61,893 nt of DNA from Candidatus Binatus sp. (GTDB lineage: Bacteria > Desulfobacterota > Binatia > Binatales > Binataceae). Where the stretch lies: the NCBI RefSeq assembly GCF_030646925.1, contig NZ_JAUSKL010000033.1, positions 1-61,893 on the forward strand, in the 5' to 3' direction. The translations under genes were made by a program, and so were the position numbers. The notes beneath the pieces are model-generated. The model worked only from the letters and a program-made list of their open reading frames with translations, did not search any database and was not told the DNA's origin. Of this stretch, positions 54,302 through 61,893 are shown piece by piece. Position 1 is the first letter of the stretch. Each line of letters begins with the position of its first letter.

Positions 54302-55483
54302 CTAAGCGATCACTTTGTCTTCGCGGAGGCGTTTCAAGTCCGCGGCGGGAACGCCGTGCGCGATCAGCACCTCGTCGGTGTGCTCGCCAAGGATCGGCGG
54401 GCGCGTGATTTTTCCCGGCGTAGCCCCAAGTTTCGCGGCGAGGCCGGTGGTTAGGTACTCGCCCAGTTGCGGATGCGGCAAGCGGAGCAGCATCTCGCGC
54501 GCGGCAGTTTGCGGATGCTTGAACATCTCCTCGATGGTGAGAATCGGGCCGGACGGGATGCCTTCGCGATTCAGCAGATCGATCCAGTGCTCCGCCGGAT
54601 GCGCCACGAGCGCGCGATTGATCTCGGCCGTGAGCGCGTCGCGATTTTTCACGCGGCGGCCGGTCCCTTTGAATCGTTCGTCGGCGCCGAGTTCCGGCCG
54701 TCCGATCACGACCACGAACTTTTTCCACATCGGCTCGTTGCCGCAGGCGATGTTGAACGATCGATCGGACGCCTTGAACACTCCATGCGGCGACGACAGT
54801 GGATGATTGTTGCCGGCCGGGCCAGGCGTCTTGCCGGTATCAAAATAGATGCCCGCCGACCAGGTCAGGATGCTCACGATCGATTCGAGCAGCGAGGTCT
54901 CGACGGGTTGACCGCGGCCAGTGCGATGGCGCGCTTCGAGCGCGAGCAGGATTCCCTGCGCCGAGAAAATTCCGCCGAGCAGATCGCAGATCGCGATGCC
55001 GACCCGCGTCGGTCCGCTCTCCGCGGTGCCCGTCACGCTCATCAGGCCGGACATCCCCTGCGCGATCTGATCGAAGCCGGGAAAATCGCGCAGCGGACCG
55101 GTCGAGCCGAAGCCGGAGATGCTGCACGTAATGATGCGTGGATTGCGCGGCGCCAGCGTGTCGTAATCGAGCCCGATCGCGGCCATCACGCCGGGCCGGA
55201 AATTATCGACCAGCACGTCGGCGCCGTCGATCAGGCGCATCAGGAGTTCGCCGCCCGCGGGCTTTTTGAAATCGATGCATACGCTCTTTTTCGATCGATT
55301 CGTGCTGAGGAAAAAATAACTGTCCTTGTCGCTATCGCCGAGTTCGCCGCGCGCATTTTCCACCGGCTCGATTTTCAAAACTTCAGCGCCGTAGTCGCCG
55401 AGGATCTGCGTGCAAAACGGGCCTGCGAGGTAGCGGGTGAGATCGACAACTTTGATGCCGTCGAGCGGCGGTTGTTCTGCCAT
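54302..55483 (-). CDS. CaiB/BaiF family III CoA-transferase
   Basis: A 393-residue class III CoA-transferase. DGIKVVDLTRYLAGPFCTQI, GAEVLKIEP, DVLVDNFRPGVMAAIGLDY and TGPLRDFPGFDQIAQGMSGL follow the family pattern closely. At the catalytic position the motif is GQPVETSLLE, with Glu 195 where most members have Asp. Function is probably kept but this should be checked. No coupled genes: the glycolytic operon lies downstream and the exporter pair is divergent upstream. Confidence 0.88.
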   Translation of the reverse strand: MAEQPPLDGIKVVDLTRYLAGPFCTQILGDYGAEVLKIEPVENARGELGDSDKDSYFFLSTNRSKKSVCIDFKKPAGGELLMRLIDGADVLVDNFRPGVMAAIGLDYDTLAPRNPRIITCSISGFGSTGPLRDFPGFDQIAQGMSGLMSVTGTAESGPTRVGIAICDLLGGIFSAQGILLALEARHRTGRGQPVETSLLESIVSILTWSAGIYFDTGKTPGPAGNNHPLSSPHGVFKASDRSFNIACGNEPMWKKFVVVIGRPELGADERFKGTGRRVKNRDALTAEINRALVAHPAEHWIDLLNREGIPSGPILTIEEMFKHPQTAAREMLLRLPHPQLGEYLTTGLAAKLGATPGKITRPPILGEHTDEVLIAHGVPAADLKRLREDKVIA

Positions 55484-55625
55484 AGTGATTGATGCTCCGA
55501 TTTTCGTGCCGTGCTGACTATTTCACGGATGGCGGTCGGAGTTGAAACCTGTTCGCCGGCTATCCGTCTAACAATTGATAGTTACTGGCCTCGGTCGCGC
55601 GGGGCGATCAATACTTGAGTTACCG

Positions 55626-56831
55626 ATGAAGCTTCCTTCTCTGAAAATCTCCGCATGGATCGCGGTCGCGGCGATAATCGCGATCGCGGGATTCTATTTC
55701 TATGGCGGCAGTTCGTCGGCGACCAAAACCGTCTCCGCCAAGGTCACGCGCGGAGCGATCGTCCGCTCGGTGAGCGCGACGGGCACGGTGAATCCGGTGG
55801 TCACCGTGCAAGTCGGCAGCTATGTCTCGGGACCTATCTCGGCGATTTACGCTGACTTCAATTCGCCGGTCAAACAGGGGCAACTGATCGCGAAAATCGA
55901 TCCGCGCCAGTTCCAGGTAAAAGTGAACGCGGCGAAAGCAGCGCTCGCCAATGCCAAGGCTCAGCTCGGCAAAGATTCCGCCGACATGGTTTACAGGAAG
56001 GTGACCTACGAGCGCGATGCGGCGCTACTCGAGGAAGGCGTGATCTCGAAGGACGCAGTCGATTCGGCGAAAAGCACTTACGAACAGGTGCAAGCGCAGC
56101 TTGCACTCGATCGCGCGAACATCCAGCAGCAACAGGCGAATCTCGAGGATGCCGAAGTAAGCCTCAATTACACGAATATTATCTCGCCGGTGGACGGCAC
56201 GGTCGTCTCGCGCAACGTCGATGTCGGCCAGACGGTCGCGGCCAGCTTTCAGACGCCGACGCTGTTCCTGATCGCGAAGGATCTGACCAAGATGCAGGTC
56301 GATTCGAACGTCAGCGAATCTGATATCGGCGACGTGCGGCAGGGGCTGCGCGCCGATTTCAAAGTCGATGCGTTTCCGGATCGCATGTTCGAAGGCGTGG
56401 TGGGCCAGGTGCGCCAGGCGCCGATCACCGTGCAGAACGTGGTGACTTACGACGTCGTGGTGAATGTCGAAAATCCGGAACTGCTGCTGAAGCCCGGCAT
56501 GACCGCCAACGTCACGCTGGTGACTGCGCGCCGCGACAACGTGGTGCGAATCCCGATGGAGGCGCTCAGGTTCGCGCCGCGCGGCTCGCCGATTCGCGAG
56601 GGCAACGCCGTCGACGGCGCCGCCGGACGCGGTCATGCGCGCGTCTGGATTCCCGACGGGCGCTCGATCAAGCCGGTATCGATCACGATCGGGCTGAGCG
56701 ATGGCAGCTTCGTCGAGATGCTCGAGGGGCCGCTGCGCGAAGGCGATCTGGTGGTGACAGATCAAATCAAGACGGGTCCGAAATCGACGGGCAACACTTC
56801 GCCATTCGTGTCGGGACCGCGGATGCGCTGA
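55626..56831 (+). CDS. MacA/HlyD-type periplasmic adaptor of an ABC exporter
   Basis: A 401-residue membrane-fusion protein. One N-terminal anchor helix (about 8-27) is followed by a lipoyl-like half-motif (SVSATGTVNPVVTVQVGSYV), a long helical hairpin (about 95-180, Gln/Ala-rich), the second lipoyl half (IISPVDGTVVSRNVDVGQTV), and beta-barrel/membrane-proximal domains ending GDLVVTDQIKTG. The order matches MacA. The transporter gene starts 5 bp after its stop. No TolC-type gene is in the window. Confidence 0.9.
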   Translation: MKLPSLKISAWIAVAAIIAIAGFYFYGGSSSATKTVSAKVTRGAIVRSVSATGTVNPVVTVQVGSYVSGPISAIYADFNSPVKQGQLIAKIDPRQFQVKVNAAKAALANAKAQLGKDSADMVYRKVTYERDAALLEEGVISKDAVDSAKSTYEQVQAQLALDRANIQQQQANLEDAEVSLNYTNIISPVDGTVVSRNVDVGQTVAASFQTPTLFLIAKDLTKMQVDSNVSESDIGDVRQGLRADFKVDAFPDRMFEGVVGQVRQAPITVQNVVTYDVVVNVENPELLLKPGMTANVTLVTARRDNVVRIPMEALRFAPRGSPIREGNAVDGAAGRGHARVWIPDGRSIKPVSITIGLSDGSFVEMLEGPLREGDLVVTDQIKTGPKSTGNTSPFVSGPRMR

Positions 56832-56836
56832 ACGCG

Positions 56837-58930
56837 ATGCGCCCATTAATCGAAATCGTTAACCTGACCAAGACCTACGTGCTGGGCGAGGTCGAGGTGC
56901 ATGCGCTGCGCGGCGTCAGCCTGACTATCGAGCGCGGCGAGTTCGTCGCGATCATGGGCTCGTCGGGCTCCGGCAAATCGACGCTGATGAACATGCTCGG
57001 ATGCCTCGATCAGCCGACCAGCGGCAGTTACATCCTCGAGGGCGAGGACGTAGCTCTACTCGACGAATCGAAACTGGCGGCAATTCGCAGCAAGCGGATC
57101 GGTTTCGTCTTTCAGAACTTCAACCTGTTGTCGCGGACCTCGGCGCTCGAGAACGTCGAGTTGCCGCTCTTTTATTCGGCGTGGACGGCGGACGGAGAGC
57201 ATCGCGCCTCCGACCTGCTGAAACTGGTCGGGCTAAGCGGCCGCGAGCTGAATCATCCGAACCAACTCTCGGGCGGGCAGCAACAGCGCGTCGCGATCGC
57301 GCGGGCGCTGGTGAATCGTCCGTCGATACTGCTGGCGGACGAGCCGTCCGGCAATCTCGATTCGACCAACTCGGCCGAGATCATGGACATCATCACGCGG
57401 CTGAATCGCGAACAGGGCATCACGGTGATTGTGGTGACGCATGATGCCGATATCGCGGCTTACGCGGATCGAGTGATCACGTTTCGCGACGGCGCGATCC
57501 TGTCGGACACGCGCAAAGCGGCTCAGCCGGCGGCTCACGCAGAGGCCACGGGCGTCGCGCAAACGACCGAGCAATCACCGACCGCGGTGCGCGATGAGGC
57601 ATGGACGTTCGCGACGATGTCGCTCGCGGCGGCGGCGCGCGCGCTCCGGCGCAACAAGATGCGTGCGGCGCTCACGATGCTCGGCATTTTTATCGGCGTG
57701 GCGGCGGTAATCGCGATGGTCGCGATCGGCAACGGCGCGCGCTCATCGGTGCAGGCGCAAATCCAGAGCCTCGGCACCAATCTGATTATCGTGCTGCCCG
57801 GCGCGACTACCGCAAGCGGCGTGCGCGCAGGATACGGCAGCAATTCGACGCTGACGGTTGGCGACGCCGAGACGATCAAGAAGCAAGCGACTGCGGTCAG
57901 CCTGGTGAGCTATATCGATCGGCAGGTGGCGCAGGTGGTCGCGGGCAATCGCAACTGGAGCACCAGTATCAACGGCGCGACGGCGAGCTATCTCGAGGTG
58001 CGCGACTGGCCGGTCGAGATCGGCAGGAATTTTTCCGACTCCGAGGAGAAGAACGCAGCCGCGGTTTGCCTGCTCGGCAAGACGGTCGCGCTCAATTTAT
58101 TCGGCGAAGGGCAGAATCCGATCGGCTCGATCGTCCGCGTGCGCAACTATCCGCTGCGCGTAATCGGCGTGCTGTCGGTGAAGGGGCAGTCGAACTTCGG
58201 ACAGGATCAGGACGACGTGATCATCATGCCGTTCAACACGGCAGAGCGAAAAGTTCTGGGCGTGGCGGCGGCGACTGCGGCGCCCGCGCCGACGGCGGGC
58301 GTCTCTGGTACGTCGGTATTCGCGACGGTGCCGGCCACGAATCCATTCGGCGGCGCGCGGAAGATTACGGGCGTGGTCAATATGATTTACGCCAAGACCG
58401 CGAACGCAGACTTGGTGGACGCGGCGATGGCGCAAATCGCGCACACGTTGCACGAGCGCCATCGTATTCAGCCCAAGCAGGACGACGACTTCACGATTCG
58501 AAGCCTCAGCGATATCGCGCAGGCGTCGGAAAGCGCGACCAAAATCATGACGATGCTGCTCGCAGCGGTGGCGTCGATTTCGCTGCTGGTCGGCGGCATC
58601 GGCATCATGAATATCATGCTGGTGTCGGTGACGGAGCGGACGCGCGAGATCGGAATCCGGATGGCGGTCGGCGCGCGCCGCATCCATATCATGCTGCAAT
58701 TCCTGGTCGAGGCGATGATGCTGAGTATCGTCGGGGGACTCGCGGGAATCGTGCTGGGGATCGTGGTGTCGAGCCTGGTCTCGATGCTGGCGGGATGGCC
58801 GACGCTGCTCTCGCCGGCGGCAATCGCGGGCGGATTTATTTTTTCGGCGGCGGTCGGAATTTTCTTCGGCTACTACCCGGCGCGCAAGGCCTCGCTGCTG
58901 CATCCGATCGAAGCGCTGCGCTACGAGTAA
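56837..58930 (+). CDS. MacB-type ABC exporter (ATPase plus permease)
   Basis: A 697-residue fusion. The ATPase domain is first (Walker A GSSGSGKSTLMNMLG, signature LSGGQQQRVAIARAL, Walker B SILLADEPSGNLD, His in VVVTHDADIAAY). Then come a membrane helix near 275-300, a large periplasmic domain, and three C-terminal helices including SISLLVGGIGIMNIMLVSVT. MacB proteins use ATP to drive substrates through MacA and TolC by mechanotransmission. Substrate is unknown (macrolides, peptides and lipids are known for relatives). A 793-residue frame overlapping this and the next gene is an artefact. Confidence 0.92.
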   Translation: MRPLIEIVNLTKTYVLGEVEVHALRGVSLTIERGEFVAIMGSSGSGKSTLMNMLGCLDQPTSGSYILEGEDVALLDESKLAAIRSKRIGFVFQNFNLLSRTSALENVELPLFYSAWTADGEHRASDLLKLVGLSGRELNHPNQLSGGQQQRVAIARALVNRPSILLADEPSGNLDSTNSAEIMDIITRLNREQGITVIVVTHDADIAAYADRVITFRDGAILSDTRKAAQPAAHAEATGVAQTTEQSPTAVRDEAWTFATMSLAAAARALRRNKMRAALTMLGIFIGVAAVIAMVAIGNGARSSVQAQIQSLGTNLIIVLPGATTASGVRAGYGSNSTLTVGDAETIKKQATAVSLVSYIDRQVAQVVAGNRNWSTSINGATASYLEVRDWPVEIGRNFSDSEEKNAAAVCLLGKTVALNLFGEGQNPIGSIVRVRNYPLRVIGVLSVKGQSNFGQDQDDVIIMPFNTAERKVLGVAAATAAPAPTAGVSGTSVFATVPATNPFGGARKITGVVNMIYAKTANADLVDAAMAQIAHTLHERHRIQPKQDDDFTIRSLSDIAQASESATKIMTMLLAAVASISLLVGGIGIMNIMLVSVTERTREIGIRMAVGARRIHIMLQFLVEAMMLSIVGGLAGIVLGIVVSSLVSMLAGWPTLLSPAAIAGGFIFSAAVGIFFGYYPARKASLLHPIEALRYE

Positions 58931-59032
58931 TCGATCGAACCTGGAAAATCTTCGCGGCGCGATTGTGCGGCTGCAATCTCGCGGCTGCCTCGCAATCTAG
59001 CCAAAGCCACTCCGTCTGGACAGACTGGGATT

Positions 59033-59965
59033 ATGAACAAGGATTTCTTCTACGCCCACAAGGGTGGATTGACGCTGGCGTTTGCGGCTTCGGTGTATGC
59101 GGTGAGTTGGGCGATTTTGTTTTTCACGCCGTGGCGCGATGCCGCGCGGATTGCGGTGTCGGTGGCGGAGGCGGCGCTGGTCGGCGGGCTCTGCGATTAC
59201 ATCGCGCTCAAGATGATTTTCGAAGAACACGTCTTTCTGCCCGGTTCGGGCGTGCTGCCGCGCAACCGGGAGAAGCTGATCGAGGGAATCGCGCATACGA
59301 TCGAGAGCGAATGGCTGACGCCGCAAATGATCGGGCGCAAGTTGAACGAGATGAATCTCGTGAGCCAGCTCGGCAGTTTTCTCGAGGAGGTCAAAGTGCA
59401 CGACCTGCTCGGACACGCCGGACTGGAGAGCATCCTAAGCCGCGCGATCGAGTATCTCGAATCGCCCGAGAAGCTCGATCGGCTCGAGGCGGTGCTGAAG
59501 AAGGCGCTGCCGAAGACGTTTACCCGCATCTACTCGCTGATGAATCGGCTCGGCGCCGACACGCTGAGCTCGCGCATCGCGGCCAATCTGCGCAAACGCC
59601 TGCCGCAGCTCCGCAACGATCCCGAGCTGGTCGCGACGGTCGAGGATGCGTTCCACGAATTTGGGCATCAGTTGCACGATCCGGACAGCTATGCACATCG
59701 GATGGCGCGCAGATTGATCGACGCGTTGGTACGTCGGGCCGTGGACGCGAGCCGTGGGCAGATATCGCACATGGTGCGGGAAAATCTGGCGCGGTTTTCC
59801 AACGAGCAGATTCGCGTGCAGATCGAATCGAAGACGCGGACGCATCTCGACTGGATTCGAGTCAACGGCGTGATTTTCGGCGCGTTCTTCGGCTTGCTGT
59901 TCGCGCTATCGCGGATCGTGCTGAATCACGGCCCGGAGCTGATCGCCCGCCTGCACGCGCTGTGA
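59033..59965 (+). CDS. DUF445 family membrane protein
   Basis: A 310-residue DUF445 protein. An N-terminal membrane segment is followed by AEAALVGGLCDYIALKMIFE, the family core, and LPGSGVLPRNREKLIEGIAH. A long helical middle and a C-terminal membrane helix (about 283-303, VIFGAFFGLLFALSRIVL) complete it. The family is widespread; its function is poorly understood. It stands 102 bp after the exporter gene. Confidence 0.87.
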   Translation: MNKDFFYAHKGGLTLAFAASVYAVSWAILFFTPWRDAARIAVSVAEAALVGGLCDYIALKMIFEEHVFLPGSGVLPRNREKLIEGIAHTIESEWLTPQMIGRKLNEMNLVSQLGSFLEEVKVHDLLGHAGLESILSRAIEYLESPEKLDRLEAVLKKALPKTFTRIYSLMNRLGADTLSSRIAANLRKRLPQLRNDPELVATVEDAFHEFGHQLHDPDSYAHRMARRLIDALVRRAVDASRGQISHMVRENLARFSNEQIRVQIESKTRTHLDWIRVNGVIFGAFFGLLFALSRIVLNHGPELIARLHAL

Positions 59966-59994
59966 ATGCTGCTATTGGCTAGCAGCAGCATTCA
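59963..59994. terminator. bidirectional hairpin containing both convergent stop codons
   Basis: TGAATGCTGCT pairs perfectly with AGCAGCATTCA (11 bp, 10-nt loop). The left TGA is the stop of the DUF445 gene and the right TCA is the stop of the VWA gene on the other strand. No T-run follows, so termination by this hairpin alone is uncertain. Confidence 0.5.
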
Positions 59995-61128
59995 GGGAGT
60001 CGGGGCCAGTTGGACTCGATGCATACTCGCAATGGCAGTCGGTCGATTAGCAAGTTTTACCTCAGTTGCGGTCGAAGGAGCCGGCGCTGATTTTGCGGAG
60101 GTAATGACGCCAATCGTGTAGTGGTCATCGATTTGTGACGCGATCGAGGTCGCTACCTGATCAATTTGGTTGGCGTCTATCGCAAGTGGCGAGAATTTGA
60201 GTGGATTGATGAACAATCCTAGCGGCTGACGCTGCTCCAGCGATACCTTCGGCGCACTCTTGTCGGCAGGACTAAGGATAAAAAATACCACTGCGCCAAT
60301 ATTAGTCGCGAAATTCTTTAAGCTGTCAGTGTCGATGGCTTCCTGGGAATGACCTATATCCCAAGGACCAATAATTATTGGCACATGCGAGGCCGCTGGA
60401 TTACCGACCCCGACCACGTAAATGCGGCTGTGCGAATTCAGCGCCGATGATACCAAGCCCTCTTGCGTGACGTTCTTGCTGGCATTGTCGAGGCCAGTTG
60501 ATTCCAGCCAGCTCGCGGGGATGTCGTCAGTGAGGACGATCAGAACCTTGTCGGGATAGTGTCCGCCTTTGAGTCGCTCGATGCCAAGTTTCACCCCATC
60601 GTAGAGCGGCGTCCGGCCCCACGCGTTAACCGCATTGAGACGCGCGCTGACGATGTCATGGTCCGTCGTAAAGTCTTGAACCAAAACAGGATCGATTCCG
60701 AATGCGTAAAGGAAAACTTCGTCGCACGAATCGATTTTTTTCAGAAGCTCAGCGACTGCCGATTTTACGATCGGTAACTTGCTGACCATGCTGCCCGATT
60801 TATCGACCAGGATACCTATCGAAGCAGGCGGGCGAGTATGATCCTCACGAAAGAACGCGATAGGAACCGTCGCGCCCTTCTCGATGACGACAAAGTCCGA
60901 CTCTTTCAGACCGTTGGTTGGCGCACCTGCCGGGTCGATAACTTCGACCGAGTACTCGGCATAATTCGGATTCGAGGCGAGATCTTTCGGCGGCGGCTCG
61001 GGATTCGATGAGCACAAATTCAGCGGTCCCTGAACGAGAGGCATCGCAACCGGCTCCATCGTCTGTGCGCATCCCGCGAGTGCGATCGCGAGAATCACAA
61101 CGACCATCATGCGAACGAGTATTTTCAC
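59992..61128 (-). CDS. von Willebrand factor A domain lipoprotein
   Basis: A 378-residue lipoprotein from a GTG at 61128. The signal peptide ends in the lipobox ALAGCAQ (about residues 16-22). The VWA domain has the metal-site motif GILVDKSGSMVSK, the distal Thr in AWGRTPLYDGVKLGIE, and LIVLTDDIP. The C-terminal ~90 residues are unfamiliar. VWA domains bind proteins through a Mg ion; the partner is unknown. A start at 61182 is possible but would push the signal peptide inward. GC is lower than that of recA or DUF445 next to it. Confidence 0.75.
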   Translation of the reverse strand: MKILVRMMVVVILAIALAGCAQTMEPVAMPLVQGPLNLCSSNPEPPPKDLASNPNYAEYSVEVIDPAGAPTNGLKESDFVVIEKGATVPIAFFREDHTRPPASIGILVDKSGSMVSKLPIVKSAVAELLKKIDSCDEVFLYAFGIDPVLVQDFTTDHDIVSARLNAVNAWGRTPLYDGVKLGIERLKGGHYPDKVLIVLTDDIPASWLESTGLDNASKNVTQEGLVSSALNSHSRIYVVGVGNPAASHVPIIIGPWDIGHSQEAIDTDSLKNFATNIGAVVFFILSPADKSAPKVSLEQRQPLGLFINPLKFSPLAIDANQIDQVATSIASQIDDHYTIGVITSAKSAPAPSTATEVKLANRPTAIASMHRVQLAPTP

Positions 61129-61185
61129 GTCCGATTGTTTCTCGGAATTCGATCGTCCAAGCATGACCGGCAGATAAAGCATGAA

Positions 61186-61224
61186 AACACGAAGACACCA
61201 AGAGTTGGATGCCTACTCGGTGTC
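61186..61224. repeat. second-type hairpin repeat, copy 2
   Basis: Contains AACACGAAGACACCAAGAG and, 20 bp on, CTCGGTGTC, giving an imperfect hairpin related to 39896-39957. It lies between the VWA gene and recA. Confidence 0.45.
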
Positions 61225-61286
61225 TCCGCGAACCCCGGTGTCGTCGCTATGCGCGCGTCGTCGCGATGCTCGAGCGGTCAGATTGC

Positions 61287-61893
61287 TCAGGCTTTTTTCT
61301 TGGGCGCGGACGGCGGCGCTGACTCTTCGCCGGTTTGATCGCTCTCGACGGCGGGCGGCGGTGCGACCGGCTTGGCAGCGAGTTTCGCGCGGACCTTCTG
61401 CTCGATCTCATCGGCCAGCGCCGGATTCGCCCTCAGCAAGTCGCGCGCATTCTCGCGGCCCTGGCCGATCCGCTCGCCGCCGTACGAATACCACGCGCCC
61501 AGCTTCTCGATGATGTTGTGCTCGCTCGCGAGGTCCACCAATTCGCCTTCCTTCGAGATGCCGGTGCCGTAGAGAATATCGAACTCCGCCTCGCGAAACG
61601 GCGGTGCGACCTTGTTCTTTACGACCTTCACTTTGGTGCGCGAGCCAATCACTTCCTGCGCGTTCTTGATCGTGCCGATGCGGCGAATGTCGATACGGAC
61701 CGACGCGTAGAACTTGAGCGCGTTGCCGCCGGTAGTGGTTTCAGGATTCCCAAACATCACGCCAATCTTCATGCGGATCTGATTGATGAAGATCACGATG
61801 GTGCGCGAGCGCGAAATGACCGAGGTCAGCTTGCGCAGCGCCTGCGACATCAGGCGCGCCTGCAAGCCCATCTGCGGCTCGCCCATCTCGCAT
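61287..61893 (-). CDS. recA: recombinase RecA, C-terminal part (start beyond window)
   Basis: The last ~200 residues of RecA, running off the right edge. [20 protein letters not shown], then [20 protein letters not shown] (the L2 region and core), and [20 protein letters not shown] are highly conserved. The tail is Pro/Ala-rich and ends KKKA. RecA mediates strand exchange and the SOS response. The 3' end is complete; no recX follows within the window. Confidence 0.97.
   Translation of the reverse strand, partial: CEMGEPQMGLQARLMSQALRKLTSVISRSRTIVIFINQIRMKIGVMFGNPETTTGGNALKFYASVRIDIRRIGTIKNAQEVIGSRTKVKVVKNKVAPPFREAEFDILYGTGISKEGELVDLASEHNIIEKLGAWYSYGGERIGQGRENARDLLRANPALADEIEQKVRAKLAAKPVAPPPAVESDQTGEESAPPSAPKKKA

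Noticed and set aside
57601-59982. 793-residue plus-strand open frame over the MacB-like and DUF445 genes
   Set aside because: It is out of frame with two clearly recognisable proteins and has the Arg/Gly/Ala-rich composition of a shifted frame in GC-rich DNA.

Overview
The window is 61.9 kb of GC-rich bacterial chromosome, with GC near 60-65% in the housekeeping genes and clearly lower in several accessory genes. The F1Fo ATP synthase genes run b'-b-delta-alpha-gamma-beta-epsilon behind a bactofilin gene, with a and c absent. Around them are many family III CoA-transferases, COG2159-type amidohydrolases, zinc alcohol dehydrogenases, an F420/PPOX-type protein and ETF genes. This suggests a soil or water bacterium of deltaproteobacterial grade, for example Candidatus Binatota. 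That placement is inference; no rRNA is present to test it.

Layout. 0-12.2 kb: catabolic block (D-aminoacylase-type hydrolase, DUF2277, alcohol dehydrogenase, amidohydrolase, two CoA-transferases, VOC protein, ThDP enzyme), interrupted by a DUF3800 gene and a broken gene remnant. 12.3-19.1 kb: ATP synthase operon with a near-consensus promoter. 19.3-23.1 kb: PPOX protein, aroA, a secreted RF-repeat protein, and a cupredoxin/haem-binding pair behind a perfect Fur-box palindrome. 23.1-26.6 kb: a three-gene cassette (PD-(D/E)XK-like protein, PcfJ-like protein, beta-CASP/RNase J-like hydrolase) between two identical 96-bp direct repeats; one repeat is the 3' end of the adjacent BMP-lipoprotein gene. 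26.6-35.4 kb: BMP lipoprotein, lytic transglycosylase, tandem alcohol dehydrogenases, and an aldo/keto reductase-VOC-methyltransferase operon divergent from an IclR regulator. 35.6-45.6 kb: etfBA, CoA-transferase, epoxide hydrolase-like protein, truncated ABC-F protein, amidohydrolase, membrane protein, YchF-like ATPase, alpha/beta hydrolase. 45.4-49.1 kb: a histidine kinase between two copies of the hydrolase gene's 3' end, then a low-GC HEPN plus PD-(D/E)XK pair. 49.3-61.9 kb: diiron-like protein, tRNA-Leu(GAG), gap-pgk-tpiA-secG, CoA-transferase, MacAB-like exporter, DUF445, VWA lipoprotein and the 3' part of recA.

The strongest novelty candidates are the cassette at 23.1-26.6 kb and the HEPN/nuclease pair at 47.1-49.1 kb. 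Three times in this window a gene's 3' end recurs as an orphan copy next to accessory DNA. A roughly 102-bp hairpin repeat is also scattered between genes.
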